A DNA stretch of 64,000 nt. It comes from Actinomycetes bacterium (GTDB taxonomy: Bacteria > Actinomycetota > Actinomycetes > Propionibacteriales > Nocardioidaceae). The DNA is taken from contig JAEWOG010000103.1 of NCBI GenBank assembly GCA_023460975.1, positions 70,326-134,325 on the forward strand. The letters run 5' to 3'. Both the position numbers and the translations under genes were made by a program. Positions 42,063-49,415 of the stretch are shown piece by piece (the stretch's first letter is position 1; each line of letters opens with the position of its first letter). The notes under the pieces were generated by a model. It ran no database searches. It was not told where the DNA came from and saw nothing but the letters and a program-made list of their open reading frames with translations.

Positions 42063-43013
42063 TCAGAAGAGCGCCGAGGCGAGGTTGCGGCGCCCGGCCA
42101 GCACCCGCTCGTCCTCATTGCCGACGACGGCGAACAGCGTCACCAGGTGGTCACGCGCCTGGCTGCGCTCGGGATCGGCGGTGCGAGCCACGAGGCGTAC
42201 GAGGCGGTTGAACGCGTCCTCGACGTGGCCCCCCAGCAGATCGAGATCCGCCACCATCGTCTGCGCCGCCACGTCGTCCGGGTGGTCGGCGGCCGCCGCG
42301 CGCGCCGTGGCGAGGTCGACGCCCTCGGTGCGCTGGAGAAGCTTGGCGCGCCCCAGCCCGGCGGCGGCCTCGGAGTCGGCGGGGTTGGCGTCCACGAGCT
42401 TTTGGTACTCGGCGATGGCCGCCTCCATGTCGCCGCGCAGCAGCGCCTCCTCGGCCGGCTGGTAGCGGGGGTCCGCCACGGGCTCGCCGTCGTCGTCGCT
42501 GGTCACCGTGCGGGGCTGGTGGCGGCCCGTGATGCCTTGGGCGGTCAACTGCTGCGCGATGGAGTCCAGCGCAGTGCGCAACTCCTCCTTGGGGAGGACG
42601 TCCTGGAGCAGCGGCATCGGGCGGCCGTCGACGACTGCCAGGACCAGCGGGATCGAGGGAATCTGCATCGCCTGCGCGATCTGCGGCGCGGCGTCGATGT
42701 CGACCAGTCCGACGAGGTAGCGGCCGTCGAACTCGGCCGCGACGCTGGCGAGGTCCTCGGCCAGGGTCACGCTCTCGGGCATCCGGGAGGGCGAGAAGAA
42801 CACCAGCAGGACCGCCGCCGTCATGGACGACTCCAGGACCTGCTGGAAGTTGGCTTCGTCGATCTGCACCGCGTACGCCGCGCCCGGAACGCTGGCCGGG
42901 GCGGCACCCATGGCACCCGAGGACGGGCCCGCTGCGGCAGGCGAGGAGGGGGCAGGCGAGCGCAGACCTGAGAGGTCGACGGCACCTGGGCGGCTGAACG
43001 GCTGCTGCGTCAT
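42063..43013 (-). CDS. thioredoxin-fold/TPR protein (CnoX/YbbN-like)
   Basis: Protein of 316 residues. A Pro/Ala/Ser-rich N-terminus (1-~45) is followed by a thioredoxin fold in which the CxxC site is Ser-Pro-Ser-Arg (FFSPSRMPES), so it cannot do thiol exchange. From about residue 195 two or more TPR-like helical repeats follow (AEEALLRGDMEAAIAEYQKLV). E. coli CnoX, a chaperedoxin with the same layout, guards proteins for GroEL; a chaperone-like role is inferred. The ATG at 43013 lies seven bases after TAGGAT and is preferred over the ATG at 43022, which overlaps that hexamer. Confidence 0.88.
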   Translation of the reverse strand: MTQQPFSRPGAVDLSGLRSPAPSSPAAAGPSSGAMGAAPASVPGAAYAVQIDEANFQQVLESSMTAAVLLVFFSPSRMPESVTLAEDLASVAAEFDGRYLVGLVDIDAAPQIAQAMQIPSIPLVLAVVDGRPMPLLQDVLPKEELRTALDSIAQQLTAQGITGRHQPRTVTSDDDGEPVADPRYQPAEEALLRGDMEAAIAEYQKLVDANPADSEAAAGLGRAKLLQRTEGVDLATARAAAADHPDDVAAQTMVADLDLLGGHVEDAFNRLVRLVARTADPERSQARDHLVTLFAVVGNEDERVLAGRRNLASALF

Positions 43014-43075
43014 GGGCACCATCCTAGGGAGGTCCCTGGTCGCCGTCCTCAGGACCACCGAGGCGCGCCCGACAG

Positions 43076-43091
43076 GTGACCACGTGGTCAC
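43076..43091. promoter_or_regulatory. 16-bp perfect palindrome (operator candidate)
   Basis: GTGACCACGTGGTCAC is fully palindromic. It lies 62 bases upstream of the thioredoxin/TPR start and 47 bases before the TTACC-type site of the divergent SDR. No regulator can be assigned. Confidence 0.4.
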
Positions 43092-43137
43092 GTGTCCACC
43101 CCCGGAGACGATCCGCGCCCCACATACCGCAAAAGAG

Positions 43138-43151
43138 TTACCCCGTGGTAG
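43138..43151. promoter_or_regulatory. TTACC-N4-GGTA operator candidate upstream of the degenerate SDR
   Basis: TTACCCCGTGGTAG matches the same TTACC-N4-GGTA pattern found over the promoters of ccrA (49344-49361) and the 3-hydroxyacyl-CoA dehydrogenase (59084-59096). The right half runs into TAGAAAAT, a -10-like sequence, so a bound repressor would cover the promoter. Confidence 0.5.
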
Positions 43152-43253
43152 AAAATGGGCTGACGTCGCGCAAACTTCTGTGTCGTTCGTCACTCGTACG
43201 GCCGATTCGGGGCGTCGCGGTCCCCCTCCGCGACGCAGGCAGGGAGGTGCTCC

Positions 43254-43976
43254 ATGGGCGTGCTCGCACACGACTTCACCGGATACCGCGTACTGGTCAC
43301 GGGTGGCACCCGCGGTGCCGGTCTCGCCATTGCCCAGGAGTTCGCCGACGCAGGCGCAGAGGTCACGGTGACCGGAACGATGATCCTGCCCACCCTCTAC
43401 GACGCCGACCTGTCCGACTTCTACTACGAGCAGCTCAACCTCGCCCGCCAGGACTCCATCGACAACTTCGTGACCCTGCAGGGTCCCGTCGACGTGCTGG
43501 TCAACGCCGCGGGGGCCACGCTGCCGTTCGGGTTCGACCCCACCGAGCACGACTTCGTACGTCAGGCCGTCGGCCTCGGCATGCTCGGCCCCGCGTTCCT
43601 CATGACCCGCCTGCGCATGCGCCTCGCGCAGAGCCAGGCCGTCGGAGGCGGCGCGATCATCAACACCGCCTCGGTCCTGCGCTGGCAGGCACTCGTGGCA
43701 GGCGCTGAGATTCCGATCTCGACCCTCACCGAGGACACGCGCGCTGCTGGGGAGAACTGGGCCCGCATCGGAGCGCGCGTCAACTCGGTCGTGGAGCCGT
43801 CGCCGACCTGGATCCCGCGACAGAGCACCCAGCGCGACGCCCTCAGCCAGCCCGCGGGCAGCGTCCTGCTGCGCGAACAAGGTCAGGGCACCCACGAGTC
43901 CGTGGCGGCCACGGCCCTCTTCCTCGCCAGCTCCGGGGCGTCCCGGGTCAACGGCCAGACGATTCACCTGAGCTGA
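43254..43976 (+). CDS. SDR-fold protein lacking the catalytic Tyr-x3-Lys
   Basis: Protein of 240 residues. The nucleotide motif TGGTRGAG (16-23), the NAAG-like motif (VLVNAAGATLPFG) and the terminal SGASRVNGQTIHLS are typical SDR landmarks. The region that should hold YxxxK reads GAEIPISTLTEDTRAAGENW, with neither residue, so ordinary dehydrogenase chemistry is unlikely. It could be a binding or regulatory paralogue, or an SDR with different chemistry. GGGAGG precedes the ATG. A TTACC-N4-GGTA site overlaps its likely promoter, linking it to the ccrA and 3-hydroxyacyl-CoA dehydrogenase genes. Confidence 0.82.
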   Translation: MGVLAHDFTGYRVLVTGGTRGAGLAIAQEFADAGAEVTVTGTMILPTLYDADLSDFYYEQLNLARQDSIDNFVTLQGPVDVLVNAAGATLPFGFDPTEHDFVRQAVGLGMLGPAFLMTRLRMRLAQSQAVGGGAIINTASVLRWQALVAGAEIPISTLTEDTRAAGENWARIGARVNSVVEPSPTWIPRQSTQRDALSQPAGSVLLREQGQGTHESVAATALFLASSGASRVNGQTIHLS

Positions 43977-43982
43977 GCACCC

Positions 43983-43999
43983 CGCACCGCTTCGGTGCG
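43983..43999. terminator. short hairpin between convergent SDR and PH-domain genes
   Basis: CGCACCG (43983-43989) pairs with CGGTGCG (43993-43999) around a 3-base loop, seven bases after the SDR stop. Confidence 0.5.
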
Positions 44000-44007
44000 T
44001 ACGCGCC

Positions 44008-44529
44008 TCAGTTGGGTCGAGGTCCGCGCAGCCCTGAGCGCTGAACCACGCGTTGGATGGCCAAGTCCCGGTCGTCGGGGCGCGCCACGAACCGGATGTC
44101 CCGCAACCCCTGCTCCTGGGCGGCGGACTCGAAGACGAAGTGTCCAAAGCCGAGCATCCGACCGTGCAACGGCTTGACGACGGTGATGTCCAGGATCCGA
44201 CTCAGGGGCATCGTGGCGAGTTGCTGCGAGAGCACGCCGTGCACTCGAAAGACCCGCATGTTGGTGATCACGAACCTGTCCATGTGCTCGTGGAGCGCCC
44301 GCCACGCGCCGTGCGCCCACAGGCAGGCCGCCACGATGAGCGGAAACCACGCCAGGTCGACTCGCCAGAAGGGCATCGACACCAGCAGCGCGGCGCCCAC
44401 GACCCCTTCGAGCGCGGGCAGGGCGTACGCGGCCCAGTGGTGGCGCACCTCGTCCACGATGACCTCCCCCTCGTCCCGCAGGAGGTGGCGCCTGATGTCG
44501 GGGTCCGTCAGCGCGGCACGCAGTCCCAC
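44008..44529 (-). CDS. membrane-anchored bacterial PH-domain (bPH2) protein
   Basis: Protein of 173 residues. Two hydrophobic helices (about 33-50 and 55-75) precede a bPH2 domain (about 80-150) with DRFVITNMRVFRVHGVLSQQ and MPLSRILDITV, the usual bPH2 signature. The family is found on bacterial membranes; its function is mostly unknown. The GTG at 44529 is chosen because the conserved region starts within 20 residues and a 55-aa frame ends seven bases upstream. Both are probably one transcript. Confidence 0.8.
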   Translation of the reverse strand: MGLRAALTDPDIRRHLLRDEGEVIVDEVRHHWAAYALPALEGVVGAALLVSMPFWRVDLAWFPLIVAACLWAHGAWRALHEHMDRFVITNMRVFRVHGVLSQQLATMPLSRILDITVVKPLHGRMLGFGHFVFESAAQEQGLRDIRFVARPDDRDLAIQRVVQRSGLRGPRPN

Positions 44530-44536
44530 GGCCGGG

Positions 44537-44704
44537 TCACAGCGCCGCGATGAAGGCGATGACGGCGTCGAACACCTTGACCAGCAGGTCCCACGCTCCG
44601 CTGCCGGCCCCCTGTGCGGCCTCCGCGAGGCCGTTGGGGTCCGTGAACATCCAGAACCCGAGGAAGACCACGAGCAGGCCGAACACAGCCTTCTTGGCAT
44701 CCAT
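44537..44704 (-). CDS. small membrane protein (55 aa) upstream of the PH-domain gene
   Basis: A frame of 55 residues starts MDAKKAVFGLLVVFLGFW. One hydrophobic helix (about 7-20) is followed by a TDPNGLAEAAQGAGSG loop and a second amphipathic or hydrophobic helix (about 38-55). Third codon positions are G/C-rich as in neighbouring genes. The stop is seven bases before the PH-domain start, so translational coupling is likely. No family is recognised. No strong Shine-Dalgarno is visible (CGGGAG is 15 bases upstream). Confidence 0.65.
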   Translation of the reverse strand: MDAKKAVFGLLVVFLGFWMFTDPNGLAEAAQGAGSGAWDLLVKVFDAVIAFIAAL

Positions 44705-44801
44705 GTGTCGTAACTCCCGAGATGAAGCGACCAGAACGCGCCATTCCTACCAGCCGGTCACCGGCGCGCTCCGTAGGCGCGCGGGCCGGCGCCCGGATCA
44801 C

Positions 44802-46397
44802 TCACCCGCGGCAGGCGGGCGCCGACGACGTCTTCAGCGCTGGTCCAGAGGTGGTCTGGCGCCCGGTCTTGAGCGGGAAGGCCCGCTGCCAGTCGGAGTG
44901 CAGGCTCGTCTGGTTGTACTCGGTCACCGCATCGCCGACCATGCTGAGTCGCAGCGTCATCTTGGTCCCCGGCACGGCCTTGCGCGACTTGATGACTCCG
45001 ACGACCTTGCCGTCGACGAACCACGTGAGGTGCCGCCGCCCGACCTCAACGGCGACCGCGGGCGCGGAGGACACGAGGTCGGTGATCGCTGCCGTGCCGC
45101 TCCACTGGGTGGTCGCGGACCGGGTGCCGAACGTCATCGTCCTCGAGTCCGGGGAGATCTCTGCGATGGTGATCGAGCCGCGCCCACACGCGTCAGCCCC
45201 GCTCTCGGGCACCAGTTCCACGAGCGTGCGGTAGTCGGTCAGACCTGTCTCGCCCGTCTTGAACCGGACCCGCGTCTCCCAACGCCCGTACTTCATCGCG
45301 TTGCCGCGCAACGTGGCCCGGGTCGTGCCGAAGTCGCCCGGCCCACCCATGGCGTTGCGCTGGCTGTCGAGCATCAGTCCGCCGTTCAGGCGAGACACCC
45401 GCCCGCTTCCGTCGGAGTACTCCTCCCAGCTGCCCCGCAGGCGGGTCCCCACGGACGGAGGCGTGTCAAGGGACTGACCGCCCTCCCACGTGAAGTCGTA
45501 GATGGTGGGGAACCACTTGCGCGTCTCCCCCGCGGTACGCGAAGCGCGCCCCAGCGCACCCGTCGCGCGCCCCCGATCCCCCCACACGCCACCGGGAGGG
45601 GGCCAGGGCGTCTGCAGCGCCGTCGCCGGATCCAGCACCGTCACGTGCGCCGGGAAGCTCTGCAGCCAGCCGATCTGGCTGCCGCCCGTGGTCACTGCCC
45701 CCTGGACGACCCGGTACACGTGCGTCCCGACCCCGGCAGTCAGGTCGCGGAACTGGGCGTTGCCCTCCGCGTCGACCGCCCCGGTCGCGATCGTCTCCCA
45801 CGACGTCGGGCTGAGCCGGCGCTGCAGGAACAGCGGCCGGCCAACGAAGACCGGCAGGCCCTGGGTCTCGGGGCGGCGCAGGAGGACCGGCGTGGTGTCC
45901 ACGGAGATGTCGAACGGGTATCCCGCCACGATGCGGCCGTCCCAGCCGTCCTCCTCACGCGCCTCGACGGCGATGGTGAGGTCCTGGGTCTTGGCATCGA
46001 AGGTGACGGGCGGCGTCGCCGCACGAGGCTTGAGGGAGGCGACCCGGTAGCGCACCCCGTACATCCCCGGTGCCGGGTGGACGAAGGAGAAGCTGCCGTC
46101 CGCTGCCGTGCGCGCGGAGAAGTTGCGCACGGTCTCCCAGCCGTCGCCGGGGCGGTTCATGTGGAACTGCATGACCAGATTCCGTACGCCCGCACGACCG
46201 ATGTTGCCCGTGAAGGTGATGGCCTGACCGGCGACGTAGGTGCTCGGGCTGGTCGCCAGGGCCGGAGCGCGACGCTCGGCTGCACTGGCCGCGTCGGGGC
46301 CAGGCTCCGCCGAGCTGACTCCCCCGACGACGAGGCTGGCCAACAACACGATGGCGACTGGCCATGACAACCGTCGCGCGGTTCCGGGGGACGTCAT
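44802..46397 (-). CDS. secreted protein with concanavalin A-like (GH16-type) domain lacking the catalytic motif
   Basis: Protein of 531 residues. A signal peptide (about 1-33) is followed by two Ig-like beta domains (about 45-270) with VYRV and RYRV repeats. A C-terminal domain resembles GH16 glycosidases or laminarinase lectins (KYGRWETRVRF; RRHLTWFVDGKVVG). The GH16 catalytic ExDxxE is replaced by Ser-x-Thr-x-x-Glu in SITIAEISPD (about 405-414), so hydrolysis is unlikely and carbohydrate binding more probable. It has no anchor motif. About 50 bases separate it from meaB upstream on the same strand. Confidence 0.7.
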   Translation of the reverse strand: MTSPGTARRLSWPVAIVLLASLVVGGVSSAEPGPDAASAAERRAPALATSPSTYVAGQAITFTGNIGRAGVRNLVMQFHMNRPGDGWETVRNFSARTAADGSFSFVHPAPGMYGVRYRVASLKPRAATPPVTFDAKTQDLTIAVEAREEDGWDGRIVAGYPFDISVDTTPVLLRRPETQGLPVFVGRPLFLQRRLSPTSWETIATGAVDAEGNAQFRDLTAGVGTHVYRVVQGAVTTGGSQIGWLQSFPAHVTVLDPATALQTPWPPPGGVWGDRGRATGALGRASRTAGETRKWFPTIYDFTWEGGQSLDTPPSVGTRLRGSWEEYSDGSGRVSRLNGGLMLDSQRNAMGGPGDFGTTRATLRGNAMKYGRWETRVRFKTGETGLTDYRTLVELVPESGADACGRGSITIAEISPDSRTMTFGTRSATTQWSGTAAITDLVSSAPAVAVEVGRRHLTWFVDGKVVGVIKSRKAVPGTKMTLRLSMVGDAVTEYNQTSLHSDWQRAFPLKTGRQTTSGPALKTSSAPACRG

Positions 46398-46447
46398 GCT
46401 GGCAGAGTCTCAGGAGGCAGGGCCCGGCGCGACGGAAATGCCGAAGA

Positions 46448-47431
46448 TCACCCTTCTGGGTGAGCCAGCAACTCATCCGCGGCCGCGTACGGGTCCAGGT
46501 CGCCCGACACCACGAGTCCGGCCAGATCGTCCAACCGGCCTCGCTCGCCCATCGCTCCCCACCGGGCGCTGAGCGACTCGAGTGCGATGGCCTCGATCTC
46601 GCGGCGGGCGCGCTCGCGGCGGCGCGCGCTGAGGTCACCGCTCGCACGCAGGTGAGCACGGTGGTCGTGCAGGGCCTCGACGACTTCCCCCACTCCGTCA
46701 CCGGACTGGGCCGTGGTGAGCAGGACGGGTGGACGCCACGCGCCCTCGGGACGGGGCGCCAGGGACAGCATCGAGCGCAGGTCGCGGCGCACCGCAGAGG
46801 CGCCGTCGCGGTCAGCCTTGTTCACGACGTACACGTCGCCGATCTCCAGGATTCCCGCCTTGGCTGCCTGGATGCCGTCGCCCATTCCGGGCGCCAGCAG
46901 TACGAGGGTGGTGTCGGCCGCGCCGACGATCTCGACCTCGCTCTGGCCGACCCCGACGGTCTCGACCAGGACGGTGTCGTACCCAGCCGCGTCGAGCACG
47001 CGAATGGCCTGCGGCGTGGCCCACGACAGCCCGCCCAGGTGCCCCCTGGAGGCCATCGACCTGATGAACACCTGGGGGTCGACCGAGTGCTCACCCATGC
47101 GCACCCGGTCGCCCAGCAGTGCGCCACCCGAGAACGGTGAGGAGGGATCGATGGCGAGAACCGCCACCCGCTGCCCCCGGGCTCGCAGTTGTCCGACGAG
47201 CGCGTTGGTGGAGGTGGACTTTCCCACCCCCGGAGCGCCGGTGATGCCCACGACGTGGGCGCGGCCCGCGTACGGCGCCAGTTCTTGCATGACCTCGCGC
47301 AGCCGCGGCGAGCGGTCCTCCACCAGCGAGATGAGGCGCGCCACGGAGGGTACGTGCCCCTCCCGTGCACGGGAGACGAGATCGGGGACCGACGCCGCGG
47401 TGCGGCGACGGCCCCCGGTCGGAGACGTCAT
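46448..47431 (-). CDS. meaB: methylmalonyl-CoA mutase-associated GTPase MeaB
   Basis: Protein of 327 residues, a G3E-family P-loop GTPase (GAPGVGKS at 65-72; ETVGVGQSE for switch; NKAD for guanine specificity). It loads and protects adenosylcobalamin on acyl-CoA mutases; here both methylmalonyl-CoA mutase (not in the window) and the ethylmalonyl-CoA mutase at the right edge are possible clients. The ATG at 47431 is chosen; upstream reading runs into the thiolase stop. It follows the thiolase gene by eight bases, so the two are co-transcribed. Confidence 0.95.
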   Translation of the reverse strand: MTSPTGGRRRTAASVPDLVSRAREGHVPSVARLISLVEDRSPRLREVMQELAPYAGRAHVVGITGAPGVGKSTSTNALVGQLRARGQRVAVLAIDPSSPFSGGALLGDRVRMGEHSVDPQVFIRSMASRGHLGGLSWATPQAIRVLDAAGYDTVLVETVGVGQSEVEIVGAADTTLVLLAPGMGDGIQAAKAGILEIGDVYVVNKADRDGASAVRRDLRSMLSLAPRPEGAWRPPVLLTTAQSGDGVGEVVEALHDHRAHLRASGDLSARRRERARREIEAIALESLSARWGAMGERGRLDDLAGLVVSGDLDPYAAADELLAHPEG

Positions 47432-47439
47432 GCGGCTCG

Positions 47440-48627
47440 TCAGGCCTGCGGGACGCGGATGATGAGGGCGTCGCCCTGACCGCCACCACCGCACAGTGCG
47501 GCGGCACCCGTGCCGCCACCACGGCGCTTGAGCTCGAGCGCGAGGTGCAGCACGATGCGCGCGCCCGACATGCCCACGGGGTGGCCCAGGGCGATGGCGC
47601 CGCCGTTCACGTTCACCTTGTCCTCGTCGACGCCCAGGTCGGCGGCCGAGCAGATGCCGACGGCAGCGAAGGCCTCGTTCATCTCGAAGAGGTCGATGTC
47701 GGAGATCGCGATGCCCTCCTTCTCGGCAGCCTTCTTGATGGCGTTGGCGGGCTGCAGCTGGAGCGTGGAGTCGGGGCCGGCGACCTGGCCGGACGCGCCG
47801 ATCTCGGCGAGCCAGGTGAGGCCGAGCTCAGTGGCCTTGGCCTTGCTCATCACGACCACCGCGGCGGCGCCATCGGAGATCTGCGAGGACGAGGCAGCCG
47901 TGATGGTGCCGTCCTTGGCAAAGGCCGGGCGAAGGCCACCGAGGGACTCAGCGGTCGTGTCGCCACGCACACCCTCATCCTTGGCGATGACGACGTCGCC
48001 CTTGCGGGTCTTGATCGTGACCGGCACGACCTCCTCGTCGAACAGCCCGTTGTCCCATGCCTTGGCCGCCAACTGGTGCGAGCGGGCCGAGAACGCGTCC
48101 TGCTGCTCGCGGGTGAGGTCGTTGACCGACTCGGTGAGCCCACCCATGGGCTGGTCGGTGAACTGGTCGTACAGGGCGTCGTAGGCCATCGAGTCGACGA
48201 GCGCGGTGTCGCCGTACTTGAACCCCTCGCGGGACTTGGGCAGCAGGTGCGGGGCCTGGGTCATCGACTCCATGCCGCCGGCGACCACGATGTCGTGCTC
48301 GCCAGCGCGGATCATCTGGTCGGCGAGCGCGATCGCGTTGATGCCGGACAGGCACACCTTGTTGATGGTGATGGCCGGGACGCCCATGGGGATGCCGCCC
48401 TTGACCGCCGCCTGACGAGCGGTGATCTGACCCGTTCCGGCCTGGATGACCTGGCCCATGATCACGTACTCGACCTGGTCGCCGGAGACGCCGGCCTTGT
48501 CCAGGGCCCCGGCGATGGCGACGCCACCCAGGTCCGCTGCGGACAGGTCCTTGAGCCCGCCCAGCAGGCGGCCGATCGGCGTGCGCGCGCCGGCGACGAT
48601 GACGGAGGTGGGACGGGTCTCGGACAT
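47440..48627 (-). CDS. atoB: acetyl-CoA C-acetyltransferase (thiolase)
   Basis: Protein of 395 residues condensing two acetyl-CoA to acetoacetyl-CoA, or the reverse. Catalytic Cys is in NKVCLSGINAI (about residue 90), the His in GHPVGMSGAR and the second Cys in ALCGGGGQGDA, a complete biosynthetic-type thiolase set. It opens the acetoacetyl-CoA, 3-hydroxybutyryl-CoA, crotonyl-CoA route used by Ccr. GGAGG precedes the ATG. Co-transcribed with meaB; divergent from the epimerase gene. Confidence 0.95.
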   Translation of the reverse strand: MSETRPTSVIVAGARTPIGRLLGGLKDLSAADLGGVAIAGALDKAGVSGDQVEYVIMGQVIQAGTGQITARQAAVKGGIPMGVPAITINKVCLSGINAIALADQMIRAGEHDIVVAGGMESMTQAPHLLPKSREGFKYGDTALVDSMAYDALYDQFTDQPMGGLTESVNDLTREQQDAFSARSHQLAAKAWDNGLFDEEVVPVTIKTRKGDVVIAKDEGVRGDTTAESLGGLRPAFAKDGTITAASSSQISDGAAAVVVMSKAKATELGLTWLAEIGASGQVAGPDSTLQLQPANAIKKAAEKEGIAISDIDLFEMNEAFAAVGICSAADLGVDEDKVNVNGGAIALGHPVGMSGARIVLHLALELKRRGGGTGAAALCGGGGQGDALIIRVPQA

Positions 48628-48776
48628 GGTGGGTGCCTCCAGAAGAGTTGTTGTGGCCCGGTGAGCGGGACATTACCCACCAGTTGGCCTCAGTTGTGAG
48701 GGTGTTCGTCACGCGACGAGTGAGGCGAGGGTCACAGCCTCTCGCGCTGCGGCCCGACGTCATGGACCATGTCGAC

Positions 48777-49238
48777 ATGACTGCACACCCCACTCTGCCT
48801 GATGACGTCAAGCACCTGTTCACCGCGATCGACCACGTCGGGATCGCCGTTCCCGACCTCGACGTCGCCATGGCGTTCTACCGCGACGCGTACGGCATGG
48901 TCGTCCTCCACGAGGAGGTCAACGAGGAGCAGGGCGTCCGCGAGGCCATGGTCGGCGTCGGCGACTCGGGCTCGGCCATCCAACTGCTCGCCCCGCTCGA
49001 CGAGACCTCGACCATCGCCAAGTTCCTCGACCGCAGCGGACCCGGCATCCAGCAGCTGGCCTTCCGCGTGGATGACGTCGAGGCCGTCGCCGCGACGCTG
49101 CGCGAGCGAGGCCTGCGCCTGCTCTACGACGCACCCAAGCGCGGCACCTCCGACAGCCGCGTCAACTTCATCCACCCCAAGGACGCCGGCGGCGTCCTCG
49201 TCGAGCTGGTCGAGCCCGCAGCTCACGCCGCCCACTGA
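48777..49238 (+). CDS. mce: methylmalonyl-CoA epimerase
   Basis: Protein of 153 residues (VOC fold), interconverting the R and S epimers of methylmalonyl-CoA; the family also acts on ethylmalonyl-CoA. Two VOC repeats are visible, with IDHVGIAV (first metal His), QLLAPLDE (Gln) and VELVEP (Glu) conserved. Where the Streptomyces enzyme has GVHHIAF, this protein has GIQQLAF, so one metal-ligand His is a Gln. The ATG at 48777 follows GACCAT by six bases and is preferred over the ATG at 48762. It lies 178 bases before ccrA. Confidence 0.92.
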   Translation: MTAHPTLPDDVKHLFTAIDHVGIAVPDLDVAMAFYRDAYGMVVLHEEVNEEQGVREAMVGVGDSGSAIQLLAPLDETSTIAKFLDRSGPGIQQLAFRVDDVEAVAATLRERGLRLLYDAPKRGTSDSRVNFIHPKDAGGVLVELVEPAAHAAH

Positions 49239-49343
49239 CCTGCCCCGGCAGGCCCACGATCCAGCGCCACGCGGCATCTCGGGGCCGTACGGATCCACCG
49301 CCGACGTGCGACATATGACGTGCGGCACATCGGTTCACAAGCC

Positions 49344-49361
49344 GGTTACCAACCGGTAACC
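49344..49361 (+). promoter_or_regulatory. inverted-repeat operator candidate over the ccrA promoter
   Basis: GGTTACC-AACC-GGTAACC is a perfect 7-4-7 inverted repeat. It contains TTACC-N4-GGTAA, and the right half runs into TAACCT (49357-49362), a TANNNT -10-like hexamer. A TetR-type repressor is the most usual owner of such a site; the actual regulator is unknown. Confidence 0.65.
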
Positions 49362-49415
49362 TCGCCCGGAACACCTGCTGGCCTCCCAGGCCGTACCGAC
49401 CTCTCAGGAGCACCT

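Noticed and set aside
43254..43976. Annotation of the SDR as an active 3-oxoacyl-ACP reductase
   Set aside because: The catalytic Tyr and Lys are absent, so an enzymatic name would overstate the evidence.
48655..48690. A possible fourth TTACC-type operator near the thiolase gene (TTACCCACCAGTTG)
   Set aside because: Only the TTACC half is present; the second half differs from GGTA at more than one base, so I did not count it.
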